The position numbers and the translations under genes were made by a program. This document shows, in pieces, positions 1 to 14,578 of a DNA stretch of 48,538 nt. Every line of letters starts with the position of its first letter. Position 1 is the first letter of the stretch. Source of the stretch: Saccoglossus kowalevskii. Its lineage: Eukaryota; Hemichordata; Enteropneusta; Harrimaniidae. The stretch covers positions 1-48,538 of the forward strand of contig NW_003122284.1 in assembly GCF_000003605.2 (NCBI RefSeq), in the 5' to 3' direction. The notes beneath the pieces are model-generated. The model was not told the origin of the DNA. It did no database searches and saw only the letters and a list, made by a program, of their open reading frames with translations.

Positions 1-1450
1 AGATGTCAATGCAATATCACACATGCAAGCACAGTGTGGTAGACGTCAATGCAATATTACACAAACACAGGGTGATAGACGTCAATGCAATATTACACAA
101 ACACAGGGTGGTGGAGTTCAATGCAATATTACACAAACACAGGGTGATAGACGTCAATGCAATATTACACAAACACAGGGTGATAGATGTCAATGCAATA
201 TTACACAAACACAGGGTGATAGACGTCAATGCAATATTAAACAAACAGAGGGTGGTAGACGTCAATGCAATATTACACAAACACAGGGTGGTGGAGTTCA
301 ATGCAATATTACACAAACACAGGGTGATAGACGTCAATGCAATATTACACAAACACAGGGTGATAGACGTCAATGCAATATTACACAAACACAGGGTGAT
401 AGACGTCAATGCAATATTACACAAACACAGGATGATAGACGTCAATACAATATTACACAAACACAGGTTGGTAGAGTTCAATGCAATATTACACAAATAC
501 AGGGTGATAGACGTCAATGCAATATTACACAAACACAGGGTGATAAACGTCAATGCAATATTACACAAACACAGGGTGATAGACGTCAATGCAATATTAC
601 ACAAACCCAGGATGATAGACGTCAATGCAATAGTACACAAATACAAGGTGATAGACGTCAATGCAATATTACACTAACACAAGGTGATAGACGTCAATGC
701 AATATTACACAAACACAAGGTGATAGACGTCAATGCAATATTACACAAACACAGGGTGATAGACGTCAATGCAATATTACACAAACACAGGGTGGTGGAG
801 TTCAATGCAATATTACACAAACACAGGGTGATAGACGTCAATGCAATATTACACAAACACAGGGTGGTGGAGTTCAATGCAATATTACACAAACACAGGG
901 TGATAGACGTCAATGCAATATTACACAAACACAGGGTGATAGACGTCAATGCAATATTACACAAACACAGGGTGGTGGAGTTCAATGCAATATTACACAA
1001 ACACAGGGTGATAGACGTCAATGCAATATTACACAAACACAAGGTAATAGACGTCAATGCAATATTACACAAACACAGGGTGATAGACGTCAATGCAATA
1101 TTACACAAACACAGGGTGATAGACGTCAATGCAATATTACACAAACACAAGGTGATAGACGTCAATGCAATATTACACAAACACAGGGTGATAGACGTCA
1201 ATGCAATATTACACAAACACAGGGTGGTAGACGTCAATGCAATATTACACAAACACAGGGTGATAGACGTCAATGCAATATTACACAAACACAGGGTGAT
1301 AGACGTCAATGCAATATTACACAAACACAAGGTGATAGACATCAATGCAATATTACACAAACACAGGGTGATAGACGTCAATGTAATATTACACAAACAC
1401 AGGGTGATAGACGTCAATGCAATATTACACAAACACAGGGTGATAGACGT
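1..1450. repeat. array block: first form-T marker to +1 slip
   Basis: A 40-bp form-T marker (ACATGCAAGCACAGTGTGG at 21-39) is followed by about 39 units in perfect register. Distinctive units are one with ACAGAGGG (near 247), a CAGGTTGGTAGAG unit near 467, a CCCAGGATG unit near 606 and the SL pair at 631. The same order (ACAGAGGG, GGTGGAGTTC, CAGGATG with CAATACAAT, CAGGTTGGTAGAG, CCCAGGATG, SL) recurs at 8812-9850, with extra units there, and its later part recurs at 23330-23870. The block ends at CAAATG (1451), which carries one extra A. Confidence 0.9.
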
Positions 1451-2603
1451 CAAATGCAATATTACACAAACACAAGGTGATAGACGTCAATGCAATATTA
1501 CACAAACACAAGGTGATAGACGTCAATGCAATATTACACAAACACAAGGTGATAGACATCAATGCAATATTACACAAACACAGGGTGATAGACGTCAATG
1601 CAATATTACACAAACACAAGGTGATAGACGTCAATGCAATAGTACACAAATACAAGGTGATAGACGTCAATGCAATATTACACTAACACAAGGTGATAGA
1701 CGTCAATGCAATATTACACAAACACAAGGTGATAGACATCAATGCAATATTACACAAACACAGGGTGATAGAGGTCAATGCAATATTACACAAACACAGG
1801 GTGATAGACGTCAATGCAATATTACACAAACACAGGGTTATAGACGTCAATGCAATATTACACAAACACAGGATGATAGACGTCAATGCAATATTACACA
1901 AACACAGGTTGGTAGAGTTCAATGCAATATTACACAAACACAGGGTGATAGACGTCAATGCAATATTACACAAACACAGGGTGATAGACGTCAATGCAAT
2001 ATTACACAAACACAGGGTGATAGACGTCAATGCAATATTACACAAACACAGAATGATAGACGTCAATGCAATATTACACAAACACAGGGTGATAGACGTC
2101 AATGCAATATTACACAGACACAGGGTGGTAGACGTCAATGCAATATTACACAAACACAGGGTGGTGGACTTCAATGCAATATTACACAAACACAGGGTGA
2201 TAGATGTCAATGCAATATTACACAAACACAAGGTGATAGACGTCAATGCAATATTACACAAACACAGGGTGATAGATGTCAATGCAATATTACACAAACA
2301 CAGGGTGGTAGACGTCAATGCAATATTACACAAACACAGGGTGGTAGACGTCAATGCAATATTACACAAGCACAGGGTGGTAGACGTCAATGCAATATTA
2401 CACAAACACAGGGTGATAGACGTCAATGCAATATTACACAAACACAGGGTGGTGGAGTTCAATGCAATATTACACAAACACAGGGTGATAGACGTCAATG
2501 CAATATTACACAAACACAGGGTGATAGATGTCAATGCAATATTACACAAACACAGGGTGATAGACGTCAATGCAATATTACACAAACACAGGGTGATAGA
2601 CGT
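1451..2603. repeat. array block: SL pair to 34-bp unit
   Basis: SL pair at 1640, then a GTTATAG unit, a CAGGATG unit, CAGGTTGGTAGAG near 1907, CAGAATG at 2049, a CAGACACAGG unit near 2116 and several GGTAGACGTC and GATGTC units. The ordered set (acatc, gttatag, gatg, gttggtagag, cagaatg, cagacac) is a composite module that returns at 2770-3660, 18250-18730, 21240-21720, 22760-23240, 37560-37960 and, shortened, 46484-46890. Successive copies differ by a few substitutions and by gain or loss of whole units. Confidence 0.88.
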
Positions 2604-4487
2604 CAATGCTATTACACAAACACAAGGTGATAGACGTCAATGCAATATTACACAAACACAGGGTGATAGACGTCAATGCAATATTACACAAACACAAGGT
2701 GATAGACGTCAATGCAATAGTACACAAATACAAGGTGATAGACGTCAATGCAATATTACACTAACACAAGGTGATAGACGTCAATGCAATATTACACAAA
2801 CACAAGGTGATAGACATCAATGCAATATTACACAAACACAGGGTGATAGACGTCAATGCAATATTACACAAACACAGGGTGATAGACGTCAATGCAATAT
2901 TACACAAACACAGGGTGATAGACGTCAATGCAATATTACACAAACACAGGGTGGTGGAGTTCAATGCAATATTACACAAACACAGGGTGATAGACGTCAA
3001 TGCAATATTACACAAACACAGGTTGGTGGAGTTCAATGCAATATTACACAAACACAGGGTGATAGACGTCAATGCAATATTACACAAACACAGGGTGATA
3101 GACGTCAATGCAATATTACACAAACACAAGGTGATAGACATCAATGCAATATTACACAAACACAGGGTGATAGACGTCAATGCAATATTACACAAACACA
3201 AGGTGATAGACATCAATGCAATATTACACAAACACAGGGTGATAGACGTCAATGCAATATTACACAAACACAGGGTGATAGACGTCAATGCAATATTACA
3301 CAAACACAGGGTTATAGACGTCAATGCAATATTACACAAACACAGGATGATAGACGTCAATGCAATATTACACAAACACAGGTTGGTAGAGTTCAATGCA
3401 ATATTACACAAACACAGGGTGATAGACGTCAATGCAATATTACACAAACACAGGGTGATAGACGTCAATGCAATATTACACAAACACAGGGTGATAGACG
3501 TCAATGCAATATTACACAAACACAGAATGATAGACGTCAATGCAATATTACACAAACACAGGGTGATAGACGTCAATGCAATATTACACAGACACAGGGT
3601 GGTAGACGTCAATGCAATATTACACAAACACAGGGTGGTGGACTTCAATGCAATATTACACAAACACAGGGTGATAGATGTCAATGCAATATTACACAAA
3701 CACAAGGTGATAGACGTCAATGCAATATTACACAAACACAGGGTGATAGATGTCAATGCAATATTACACAAACACAGGGTGGTAGACGTCAATGCAATAT
3801 TACACAAACACAGGGTGGTAGACGTCAATGCAATATTACACAAACACAGGGTGATAGACGTCAATGCAATATTACACAAACACAGGGTGGTGGAGTTCAA
3901 TGCAATATTACACAAACACAGGGTGGTAGTCGTCAATGCAATATTACACAAACACAGGGTGATAGACTTCAATGCAATATCACACAAACACAGGGTGGTA
4001 GACGTCAATGCAATATTACACAAACACAGGGTGATAGACGTCAATGCAATATTACACAAACACAGGGTGATAGACGTCAATGCAATATTACACAAACACA
4101 GGGTGGTAGACGTCAATGCAATATTACACAAACACAGGGTGATAGACGTCTATGCAATATTACACAAACACAGGGTGATAGACGTCAATGCAATATTACA
4201 CAAACACAAGGTGATAGACGTCAATGCAATATTACACAAACACAAGGTGATAGACATCAATGCAATATTACACAAACACAGGGTGATAGACGTCAATGCA
4301 ATATTACACAAACACAGGGTGGTAGACGTCAATGCAATATTACACAAACACAGGGTGATAGACGTCAATGCAATATTACACAAACACAGGGTGATAGACG
4401 TCAATGCAATATTACACAAACACAGGGTGGTAGACGTCAATGCAATATTACACAAACACAGGGTGATAGACGTCAATGCAATATCAC
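2604..4487. repeat. array block: 34-bp unit to form-T marker
   Basis: This block opens with the 34-bp unit (CAATGCTATTACAC, two bases short), and the SL pair follows 114 bp later at 2718. It carries a second copy of the composite module just upstream: CAGAATG lies near 3523, about 1,474 bp after its counterpart at 2049. The 3' part (3890-4487) has GGTAGTCGTC, GATAGACTTC with CAATATCACAC, and GACGTCTATG units, a run that recurs in 11640-12180 and 13800-14200. Confidence 0.88.
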
Positions 4488-7405
4488 ACATGCAAGCACA
4501 GTGTGGTAGACGTCAATGCAATATTACACAAACACAGGGTGATAGACGTCAATGCAATATTACACAAACACAGGGTGGTAAACGTCAATGCAATATTACA
4601 CAAACACAGGGTGATAGACGTCAATGCAATATTACACAAACACAGGGTGGTGGAGTTCAATGCAATATTACACAAACACAGGGTGGTAGACGTCAATGCA
4701 ATATTACACAAACACAGGGTGGTAAACGTCAATGCAATATTACACAAACACAGGGTGATAGACGTCAATGCAATATTACACAAACACAGGGTGGTGGAGT
4801 TCAATGCAATATTACACAAACACAGGGTGGTAGTCGTCAATGCAATATTACACAAACACAGGGTGATAGACGTCAATGCAATATTACACAAACACAGGGT
4901 GATAGACGTCTATGCAATATTACACAAACACAGGGTGATAGACGTCAATGCAATATTACACAAACACAAGGTGATAGACGTCAATGCAATATTACACAAA
5001 CACAAGGTGATAGACATCAATGCAATATTACACAAACACAGGGTGATAGACGTCAATGCAATATTACACAAACACAGGGTGGTAGACGTCAATGCAATAT
5101 TACACAAACACAGGGTGATAGACGTCAATGCAATATTACACAAACACAGGGTGATAGACGTCAATGCAATATTACACAAACACAGGGTGGTAGACGTCAA
5201 TGCAATATTACACAAACACAAGGTGATAGACATCAATGCAATATTACACAAGCACAGGGTGGTAGACGTCAATGCAATATTACACAAACACAGGGTGATA
5301 GACGTCAATGCAATATTACACAAACACAGGGTGATAGACGTCAATGCAATATTACACAAACACAGAGTGATAGACGTCAATGCAATATTACACAAACACA
5401 TGGTGATAGACGTCAATGCAATATTACACAAACACAGGGTGATAGACGTCAATGCAATATTACACAAACACAGAGTGATAGACGTCAATGCAATATTACA
5501 CAAACACATGGTGATAGACGTCAATGCAATATTACACAAACACAGGGTGGTGGACTTCAATGCAATATTACACAAACACAGGGTGATAGACGTCAATGCA
5601 ATATTACACAAACACAGGGTGATAGACGTCAATGCAATATTACACAAACACAGAGTGATAGACGTCAATGCAATATTACACAAACACATGGTGATAGACG
5701 TCAATGCAATATTACACAAACACAGGGTGATAGACGTCAATGCAATATTACACAAACACAGGGTGATAGACGTCAATGCAATATTACACAAACACAGAGT
5801 GATAGACGTCAATGCAATATTACACAAACACAGGGTGGTAGACGTCAATGCAATATTACACAAACACAGGGTGGTGGACTTCAATGCAATATTACACAAA
5901 CACAGGGTGATAGACGTCAATGCAATATTACACAAACACAGGGTGGTGGACGTCAATGCAATATTACACAAACACAGGGTGATAGACGTCAATGCAATAT
6001 TACACAAGCACAGGGTGGTAGACGTAAATGCAATATTACACAAACACAGGGTGATAGACGTCAATGCAATATTACACAAACACAGAGTGATAGACGTCAA
6101 TGCAATATTACACAAACACAGGGTGGTAGACGTCAATGCAATATTACACAAACACAGGGTGGTAGACGTCAATGCAATATTACACAAACACAGGGTGATA
6201 GACGTCTATGCAATATTACACAAACACAGGGTGGTAGACGTCAATGCAATATTACACAAACACAGGGTGGTAGACTTCAATGCAATATTACACAAACACA
6301 GGGTGGTGGACTTCAATGCAATATTACACAAACACAGGCTGATAGACGTCTATGCAATATTACACAAACACAGGGTGATAGACGTCAATGCAATATTACA
6401 CAAACACAGGGTGATAGACGTCAATGCAATATTACACAAGCACAGGGTGGTAGACGTAAATGCAATATTACACAAACACAGGGTGATAGACGTCAATGCA
6501 ATATCACACAAGCACAGAGTGGTGGAGTTCAATGCAATATTACACAAACACAGGGTGGTAGACATCACTGCAATATTACACAAACACAGGGTGATAGACG
6601 TCAAAGCAATATTACACAAACACAGGGTGATAGACGTCAATGCAATATTACACAAACACAGGGTGGTGGAGTTCAATGCAATATTACACAAACACAAGGT
6701 GGTAGACGTCAATGCAATATTACACAAACACAGGGTGATAGACGTCAATGCAATATTACACAAACACAGGGTGATAGACGTCAATGCAATATTACACAAA
6801 CACAGGGTGGTAGACGTCAATGCAATATTACACAAACACAAGGTGATAGACGACAATACAATATTACACAAACACAGGGTGATAGACGTCAATGCAATAT
6901 TACACAAACACAAGGTGATAGACGTCAATGCAATATTACACAAACACAAGGTGATAGACGACAATACAATATTACACAGACACAGGGTGATAGACGTCAA
7001 TGCAACATTACACAAACACAGGGTGGTAGACGTCAATACAATATTACACAAACACAAGGTGATAGACATCAATGCAATATTACACAAACACAGGGTTATA
7101 GACGTCAATGCAATATTACACAAACACAGGGTGATAGACGTCAATGCAATATTACACAAACACGGTGATAGACGTCAATGCAATATTAAACAAACACAGG
7201 GTGGTAGACGTCAATGCAATATTACACAGACACAGGGTGATAGACGTCAATGCAATATTACAAAAACACAGGGTGGTAGACGTCAATGCAATATTACACA
7301 AACACAGGGTGATAGACGTCAATTCAATATTACACAAACACAGGGTGATAGACGTCAATGCAATATTACACAAACACAGGGTGATAGACGTCAATGCAAT
7401 ATTAC
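4488..7405. repeat. array block: form-T marker to form-G marker
   Basis: After the form-T marker, a run with GGTAAACGTC, GGTGGAGTTC and GGTAGTCGTC units matches the run after the marker at 11339 for about ten units. Between 5360 and 5800, CAGAGTG and CACATGG units form pairs repeated 108, 180 and 144 bp apart, a young local duplication cluster not seen elsewhere. CGACAATACAAT units near 6850 and 6958 begin a second composite module (CGACAATAC, CAACATTAC, CAATACAAT, GACATC). Two bases are missing at 7161 (CACGGTG). An ATTACAAAAACAC unit near 7260 and a CAATTCAAT unit near 7320 lead to the form-G marker. Confidence 0.87.
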
Positions 7406-8811
7406 ACATGCAAGCACAGGGTGGTAGACGTCAATGCAATATTACACAAACACAGGGTGATAGACGTCAATGCAATATTACATAAACACAGGGTGGTAGA
7501 CGTCAATGCAATATTACACAAACACAGGGTGGTAGACGTCAATGCAATATTACACAAACACAGGGTGATAGACGTCAATGCAATATTACATAAACACATG
7601 GTGGTAGACGTCAATGCAATATTACACAAACACAAGGTGGTAGACGTCAATGCAATATTACACAAACACAGGGTGGTAGACGTCAATGCAATATTACACA
7701 AACACAGGGTGATAGACGTCAATGCAATATTACACAAACACAGGGTGATAGACGTCAATGCAATATTACACAAACACAGGGTGATAGACTTCAATGCAAT
7801 ATTACACAAACACAGGGTGATAGACGTCAATGCAATATTACACAAACACTGGGTGATAGACGTCAATGCAATATTACACAAGCACAGGGTGGTGGAGTTC
7901 AATGCAATATTACACAAACACAGGATGATAGACGTCAATGCAATATTACACAAACACAGGGTGATAGACGTCAATGCAATATTACATAAACACAAGGTGA
8001 TAGACGTCAATGCAATATTACACAAACACAGGGTGGTAGACGTCAATGCAATATTACACAAACACAGGGTGATAGACGTCAATGCAATATTACACAAACA
8101 CAAGGTGATAGACGTCAATGCAATATTACACAAACACAGGGTGGTAGACGTCAATGCAATATTACACAAACACAGGGTGGTAGACGTCAATGCAATATTA
8201 CACAAACACAGGGTGGTAGACGTCAATGCTAATACACAAACACAAGGTGATAGACGTCAATGCAATATTACACAAACACAGGGTGATAGACGTCAATGCA
8301 ATATTACACAAACACAGGGTGGTGGAGTTCAATGCAATATTACACAAACACAGGGTGATAGACGTCAATGCAATATTACACAAACACAGGGTGGTGGACT
8401 TCAATGCAATATTACACAAACACAGGGTGATAGACGTCAATGCAATATTACACAAACACAGGGTGATAGACGTCAATGCAATATCACACAAGCACAGGGT
8501 GGTGGAGTTCAATGCAATATTACACAAACACAGGGTGGTAGACGTCAATGCAATATTAAACAAACACAGGGTGATAGACGTCAAAGCAATATTACACAAA
8601 CACAGGGTGATAGACGTCAATGCAATATTACACAAACACAGGGTGGTGGAGTTCAATGCAATATTACACAAACACAGGGTGGTAGACGTCAATGTAATAT
8701 TACACAAACACAGGGTGATAGATGTCAATGCAATATTACACAAACACAGGGTGATAGACGTCAATGCAATATTACACAAACACATGGTGATAGAAGTCAA
8801 TGCAATATCAC
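7406..8811. repeat. array block with CATAAACAC variants
   Basis: It begins with the form-G marker ACATGCAAGCACAGGGTGG. Three units carry CATAAACAC (7481, 7589, 7985), a C-to-T change that puts TAA into an otherwise open frame. At 8224, CAATGCTAATACAC is a two-base-shortened unit different from the seven standard 34-bp units. From 8460 the tail (CAATATCACACAAGCAC, GGTGGAGTTC, ATTAAACAAAC, CAAAGCAAT, CAATGTAAT, GATGTC, CACATGG) is a conserved lead-in to the form-T marker. It is shared with the sequence before 19136, 22129, 25603, 28161, 30505, 38374 and 47301. Confidence 0.88.
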
Positions 8812-11010
8812 ACATGCAAGCACAGTGTGGTAGACGTCAATGCAATATTACACAAACACAGGGTGATAGACGTCAATGCAATATTACACAAACACAGGGT
8901 GGTGGAGTTCAATGCAATATTACACAAACACAGGGTGATAGACGTCAATGCAATATTACACAAACACAGGGTGATAGATGTCAATGCAATATTACACAAA
9001 CACAGGGTGATAGATGTCAATGCAATATTACACAAACACAGGGTGATAGACGTCAATGCAATATTAAACAAACACAGGGTGATAGACGTCAATGCAATAT
9101 TACACAAACACAGGGTGATAGATGTCAATGCAATATTACACAAACACAGGGTGATAGACGTCAATGCAATATTAAACAAACACAGGGTGATAGACGTCAA
9201 TGCAATATTACACAAACACAGGGTGATAGACGTCAATGCAATATTAAACAAACACAGGGTGATAGACGTCAATGCAATATTACACAAACACAGGGTGATA
9301 GATGTCAATGCAATATTACACAAACACAGGGTGATAGACGTCAATGCAATATTACACAAACACAGGGTGATAGACGTCAATGCAATATTACACAAACAGA
9401 GGGTGGTAGACGTCAATGCAATATTACACAAACACAGGGTGGTGGAGTTCAATGCAATATTACACAAACACAGGGTGATAGACGTCAATGCAATATTACA
9501 CAAACACAGGGTGATAGATGTCAATGCAATATTACACAAACACAGGGTGATAGACGTCAATGCAATATTACACAAACACAGGATGATAGACGTCAATACA
9601 ATATTACACAAACACAGGTTGGTAGAGTTCAATGCAATATTACACAAATACAGGGTGATAGACGTCAATGCAATATTACACAAACACAGGGTGATAGACG
9701 TCAATGCAATATTACACAAACACAGGGTGATAGACGTCAATGCAATATTACACAAACCCAGGATGATAGACGTCAATGCAATAGTACACAAATACAAGGT
9801 GATAGACGTCAATGCAATATTACACTAACACAAGGTGATAGACGTCAATGCAATATTACACAAACACAAGGTGATAGACGTCAAAGCAATATTACACAAA
9901 CACAGGGTGATTGACGTCAATGCAATATTACACAAACACAGGGTGGTGGAGTTCAATGCAATATTACACAAACACAGGGTGATAGACGTCAATGCAATAT
10001 TACACAAACACAAGGTGATAGACGTCAATGCAATATTACACAAACACAGGGTGGTGGAGTTCAATGCAATATTACACAAACACAGGGTGATAGACGTCAA
10101 TGCAATATTACACAAACACAAGGTGATAGACGTCAATGCAATATTACACAAACACAGGGTGATAGACGTCAATGCAATATTACACAAACACAGGGTGATA
10201 GACGTCAATGCAATATTACACAAACACAAGGTGATAGACGTCAATGCAATATTACACAAACACAGGGTGATAGACGTCAATGCAATATTACACAAACACA
10301 GGTGATAGACGTCAATGCAATATTACACAATCACAAGGTGATAGACATCAATGCAATATTACACAAACACAGGGTGATAGACGTCAATGTAATATTACAC
10401 AAACACAGGGTGATAGACGTCAATGCAATATTACACAAGCACAGGGTGATAGACGTCAATGCAATATTAAACAAACACAGGGTGATAGACGTCAATGCAA
10501 TATTACACAAACACAAGGTGATAGACGTCAATGCAATATTACACAAACACAAGGTGATAGACGACAATACAATATTACACAGACACAGGGTGATAGACGT
10601 CAATGCAACATTACACAAACACAGGGTGGTAGACGTCAATACAATATTACACAAACACAAGGTGATAGACATCAATGCAATATTACACAAACACAGGGTG
10701 ATAGACGTCAATGCAATATTACACAAACACAGGGTGATAGACGTCAATGCAATATTACACAAACACAGGGTGATAGACGTCAATGCAATATTAAACAAAC
10801 ACAGGGTGGTAGACGTCAATGCAATATTACACAGACACAGGGTGATAGACGTCAATGCAATATTACAAAAACACAGGGTGGTAGACGTCAATGCAATATT
10901 ACACAAACACAGGGTGATAGACGTCAATTCAATATTACACAAACACAGGGTGATAGACGTCAATGCAATATTACACAAACACAGGGTGATAGACGTCAAT
11001 GCAATATTAC
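8812..11010. repeat. array block with local three-unit duplications
   Basis: The form-T marker is followed by an expanded relative of 1-700. ATTAAACAAAC units near 9064, 9172 and 9244 are 108 and 72 bp apart, interleaved with GATGTC units, which indicates duplications of two or three units. SL lies at 9782. One unit at 9901-9920 has ATTGACGTC instead of ATAGACGTC, giving a perfect TGACGTCA at 9912-9919. One G is missing at about 10300 (ACAGGTGATAG). The CGACAATAC module starts near 10562 and runs through ATTACAAAAACAC and CAATTCAAT to the next form-G marker. Confidence 0.88.
9912..9919. other. perfect CRE-type palindrome TGACGTCA
   Basis: A single A-to-T change in one unit turns the usual AGACGTCA into TGACGTCA, the palindromic cAMP-response element bound by CREB/ATF bZIP proteins in animals and by related bZIPs in other eukaryotes. 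The ordinary unit already matches seven of eight positions. Function is not implied: it is one of more than a thousand near-matches, there is no promoter or gene beside it, and the change is probably neutral. Confidence 0.2.
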
Positions 11011-11338
11011 ACATGCAAGCACAGGGTGGTAGACGTCAATGCAATATTACACAAACACAGGGTGATAGACGTCAATGCAATATTACACAAACACAGGGTG
11101 GTAGACGTCAATGCAATATTACACAAACACAGGGTGGTAGACGTCAATGCAATATTACACAAACACAGGGTGATAGACGTCAATGCAATATTACACAAAC
11201 ACAAGGTGGTAGACGTCAATGCAATATTACACAAACACAGGGTGATAGACGTCAATGCAATATTACACAAACACAGGGTGGTAGACGTCAATGCAATATT
11301 ACACAAACACAGGGTGATAGACGTCAATGCAATATCAC
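11011..11338. repeat. 328-bp module, copy 1 (form G to form T)
   Basis: One 40-bp form-G unit plus eight 36-bp units, in the order GATAG, GGTAG, GGTAG, GATAG, then ACAAGGTGG, GATAG, GGTAG, GATAG. The last unit has CAATATCACAC and runs into the form-T marker. The alternation of GATAG and GGTAG is a fingerprint shared by all four copies of this module. Confidence 0.92.
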
Positions 11339-12786
11339 ACATGCAAGCACAGTGTGGTAGACGTCAATGCAATATTACACAAACACAGGGTGATAGACGT
11401 CAATGCAATATTACACAAACACAGGGTGGTAAACGTCAATGCAATATTACACAAACACAGGGTGATAGACGTCAATGCAATATTACACAAACACAGGGTG
11501 GTGGAGTTCAATGCAATATTACACAAACACAGGGTGGTAGACGTCAATGCAATATTACACAAACACAGGGTGGTAAACGTCAATGCAATATTACACAAAC
11601 ACAGGGTGATAGACGTCAATGCAATATTACACAAACACAGGGTGGTGGAGTTCAATGCAATATTACACAAACACAGGGTGGTAGTCGTCAATGCAATATT
11701 ACACAAACACAGGGTGATAGACTTCAATGCAATATCACACAAACACAGGGTGGTAGACGTCAATGCAATATTACACAAACACAGGGTGATAGACGTCAAT
11801 GCAATATTACACAAACACAGGGTGATAGACGTCAATGCAATATTACACAAACACAGGGTGGTAGACGTCAATGCAATATTACACAAACACAGGGTGGTGG
11901 ACTTCAATTCAATATTACACAAACACAGGGTGATAGACGTCAATGCAATATTACACAAACGCAGGGTGATAGACGTCTATGCAATATTACACAAACACAG
12001 GGTGATAGACGTCAATGCAATATTACACAAACACAAGGTGATAGACGTCAATGCAATATTACACAAACACAAGGTGATAGACATCAATGCAATATTACAC
12101 AAACACAGGGTGATAGACGTCAATGCAATATTACACAAACACAGGGTGGTAGACGTCAATGCAATATTACACAAACACAGGGTGATAGACGTCAATGCAA
12201 TATTACACAAACACAAGGTGATAGACGTCAATGCAATAGTACACAAATACAAGGTGATAGACGTCAATGCAATATTACACTAACACAGGGTGATAGACGT
12301 CAATGCAATATTACACAAACACAAGGTGATAGACGACAATACAATATTACACAGACACAGGGTGATAGACGTCAATGCAACATTACACAAACACAGGGTG
12401 GTAGACGTCAATACAATATTACACAAACACAAGGTGATAGACATCAATGCAATATTACACAAACACAGGGTGATAGACGTCAATGCAAATATTACACAAA
12501 CACAGGGTGATAGACGTCAATGCAATATTACACAAATCACAGGGTGATAGACGTCAATGCAATATTTAAACAAACACAGGGTGGTAAGACGTCAATGCAA
12601 TATTACACAAACTCAGGGTGATAGACGTCAATGCAATATTACAAAAACACAGGGTGGTAGACGTCAATGCAATATTACACAAACACAGGGTGATAGACGT
12701 CAATTCAATATTACACAAACACAGGGTGATAGACGTCAATGCAATATTACACAAACACAGGGTGATAGACGTCAATGCAATATTAC
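11339..12786. repeat. array block: form-T marker to form-G marker, with indel patch
   Basis: The first ten or so units copy the start of the block at 4488 (GGTAAACGTC, GGTGGAGTTC, GGTAGTCGTC, GATAGACTTC). GACGTCTATG lies near 11970, the SL pair at 12237, and the CGACAATAC module begins near 12330. Between 12484 and 12590 four separate single-base insertions fall in consecutive units (GCAAATATT, AAATCACAG, ATATTTAAAC, GGTAAGACG). The other copies of this module lack these insertions. Confidence 0.88.
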
Positions 12787-13114
12787 ACATGCAAGCACAG
12801 GGTGGTAGACGTCAATGCAATATTACACAAACACAGGGTGATAGACGTCAATGCAATATTACACAAACACAGGGTGGTAGACGTCAATGCAATATTACAC
12901 AAACACAGGGTGGTAGACGTCAATGCAATATTACACAAACACAGGGTGATAGACGTCAATGCAATATTACACAAACACAAGGTGGTAGACGTCAATGCAA
13001 TATTACACAAACACAGGGTGATAGACGTCAATGCAATATTACACAAACACAGGGTGGTAGACGTCAATGCAATATTACACAAACACAGGGTGATAGACGT
13101 CAATGCAATATCAC
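12787..13114. repeat. 328-bp module, copy 2
   Basis: Same unit order and same length as the module at 11011. It lies 1,776 bp downstream of that copy, which implies that the whole interval 11011-12786 and its right-hand neighbour derive from a duplication. Confidence 0.92.
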
Positions 13115-14578
13115 ACATGCAAGCACAGTGTGGTAGACGTCAATGCAATATTACACAAACACAGGGTGATAGACGTCAATGCAATATTACACAAACACAG
13201 GGTGGTAGACGTCAATGCAATATTACACAAACACAGGGTGGTAGTCGTCAATGCAATATTACACAAACACAGGGTGATAGACTTCAATGCAATATCACAC
13301 AAACACAGGGTGGTAGACGTCAATGCAATATTACACAAACACAGGGTGATAGACGTCAATGCAATATTACACAAACACAGGGTGATAGACGTCAATGCAA
13401 TATTACACAAACACAGGGTGGTGGACTTCAATGCAATATTACACAAACACAGGGTGGTAAACGTCAATGCAATATTACACAAACACAGGGTGATAGACGT
13501 CAATGCAATATTACACAAACACAGGGTGGTGGAGTTCAATGCAATATTACACAAACACAGGGTGGTAGTCGTCAATGCAATATTACACAAACACAGGGTG
13601 ATAGACTTCAATGCAATATCACACAAACACAGGGTGATAGACGTCAATGCAATATTACACAAACACAGGGTGATAGACGTCAATGCAATATTACACAAAC
13701 ACAGGGTGGTAGACGTCAATGCAATATTACACAAACACAGGGTGGTAAACGTCAATGCAATATTACACAAACACAGGGTGATAGACGTCAATGCAATATT
13801 ACACAAACACAGGGTGGTGGAGTTCAATGCAATATTACACAAACACAGGGTGGTAGTCGTCAATGCAATATTACACAAACACAGGGTGATAGACTTCAAT
13901 GCAATATCACACAAACACAGGGTGGTAGACGTCAATGCAATATTACACAAACACAGGGTGATAGACGTCAATGCAATATTACACAAACACAGGGTGATAG
14001 ACGTCAATGCAATATTACACAAACACAGGGTGGTAGACGTCAATGCAATATTACACAAACACAGGGTGATAGACGTCTATGCAATATTACACAAACACAG
14101 GGTGATAGACGTCAATGCAATATTACACAAACACAAGGTGATAGACGTCAATGCAATATTACACAAACACAAGGTGATAGACATCAATGCAATATTACAC
14201 AAACACAGGGTGATAGACGTCAATGCAATATTACACAAACACAGGGTGATAGACGTCAATGCAATATTACACAAACACAGGGTGATAGACGTCAATGCAA
14301 TATTACACAAACACAGGGTGATAGACGTCAATGCAATATTACACAAATACAGGGTGGTAGACGTCGATGCAATATTACACAAGCACAGGGTGATAGACGT
14401 CAATGCAATATTACACAAACACAGGGTGGTGGAGTTCAATGCAATATTACACAAACACAGGGTGATAGACGTCAATGCAATATTACACAAACACAGGTTG
14501 GTGGAGTTCAATGCAATATTACACAAACACAGGGTGATAGACGTCAATGCAATATTACACAAACACAGGGTGATAGAC
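13115..14578. repeat. array block with triplicated GGTAGTCGTC module
   Basis: After the form-T marker, the sub-module GGTAGTCGTC, GATAGACTTC, CAATATCACAC occurs three times, starting at 13240, 13564 and 13852. The copies are 324 and 288 bp apart, which is nine and eight units. The second and third copies are each preceded by GGTAAACGTC and GGTGGAGTTC units; the first is not. Further on come GACGTCTATG near 14070, an ACAAATACAGG unit with GTCGATG near 14350, and CAGGTTGGTGG at 14494, which leads 85 bp later into the 38-bp unit. Confidence 0.9.
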
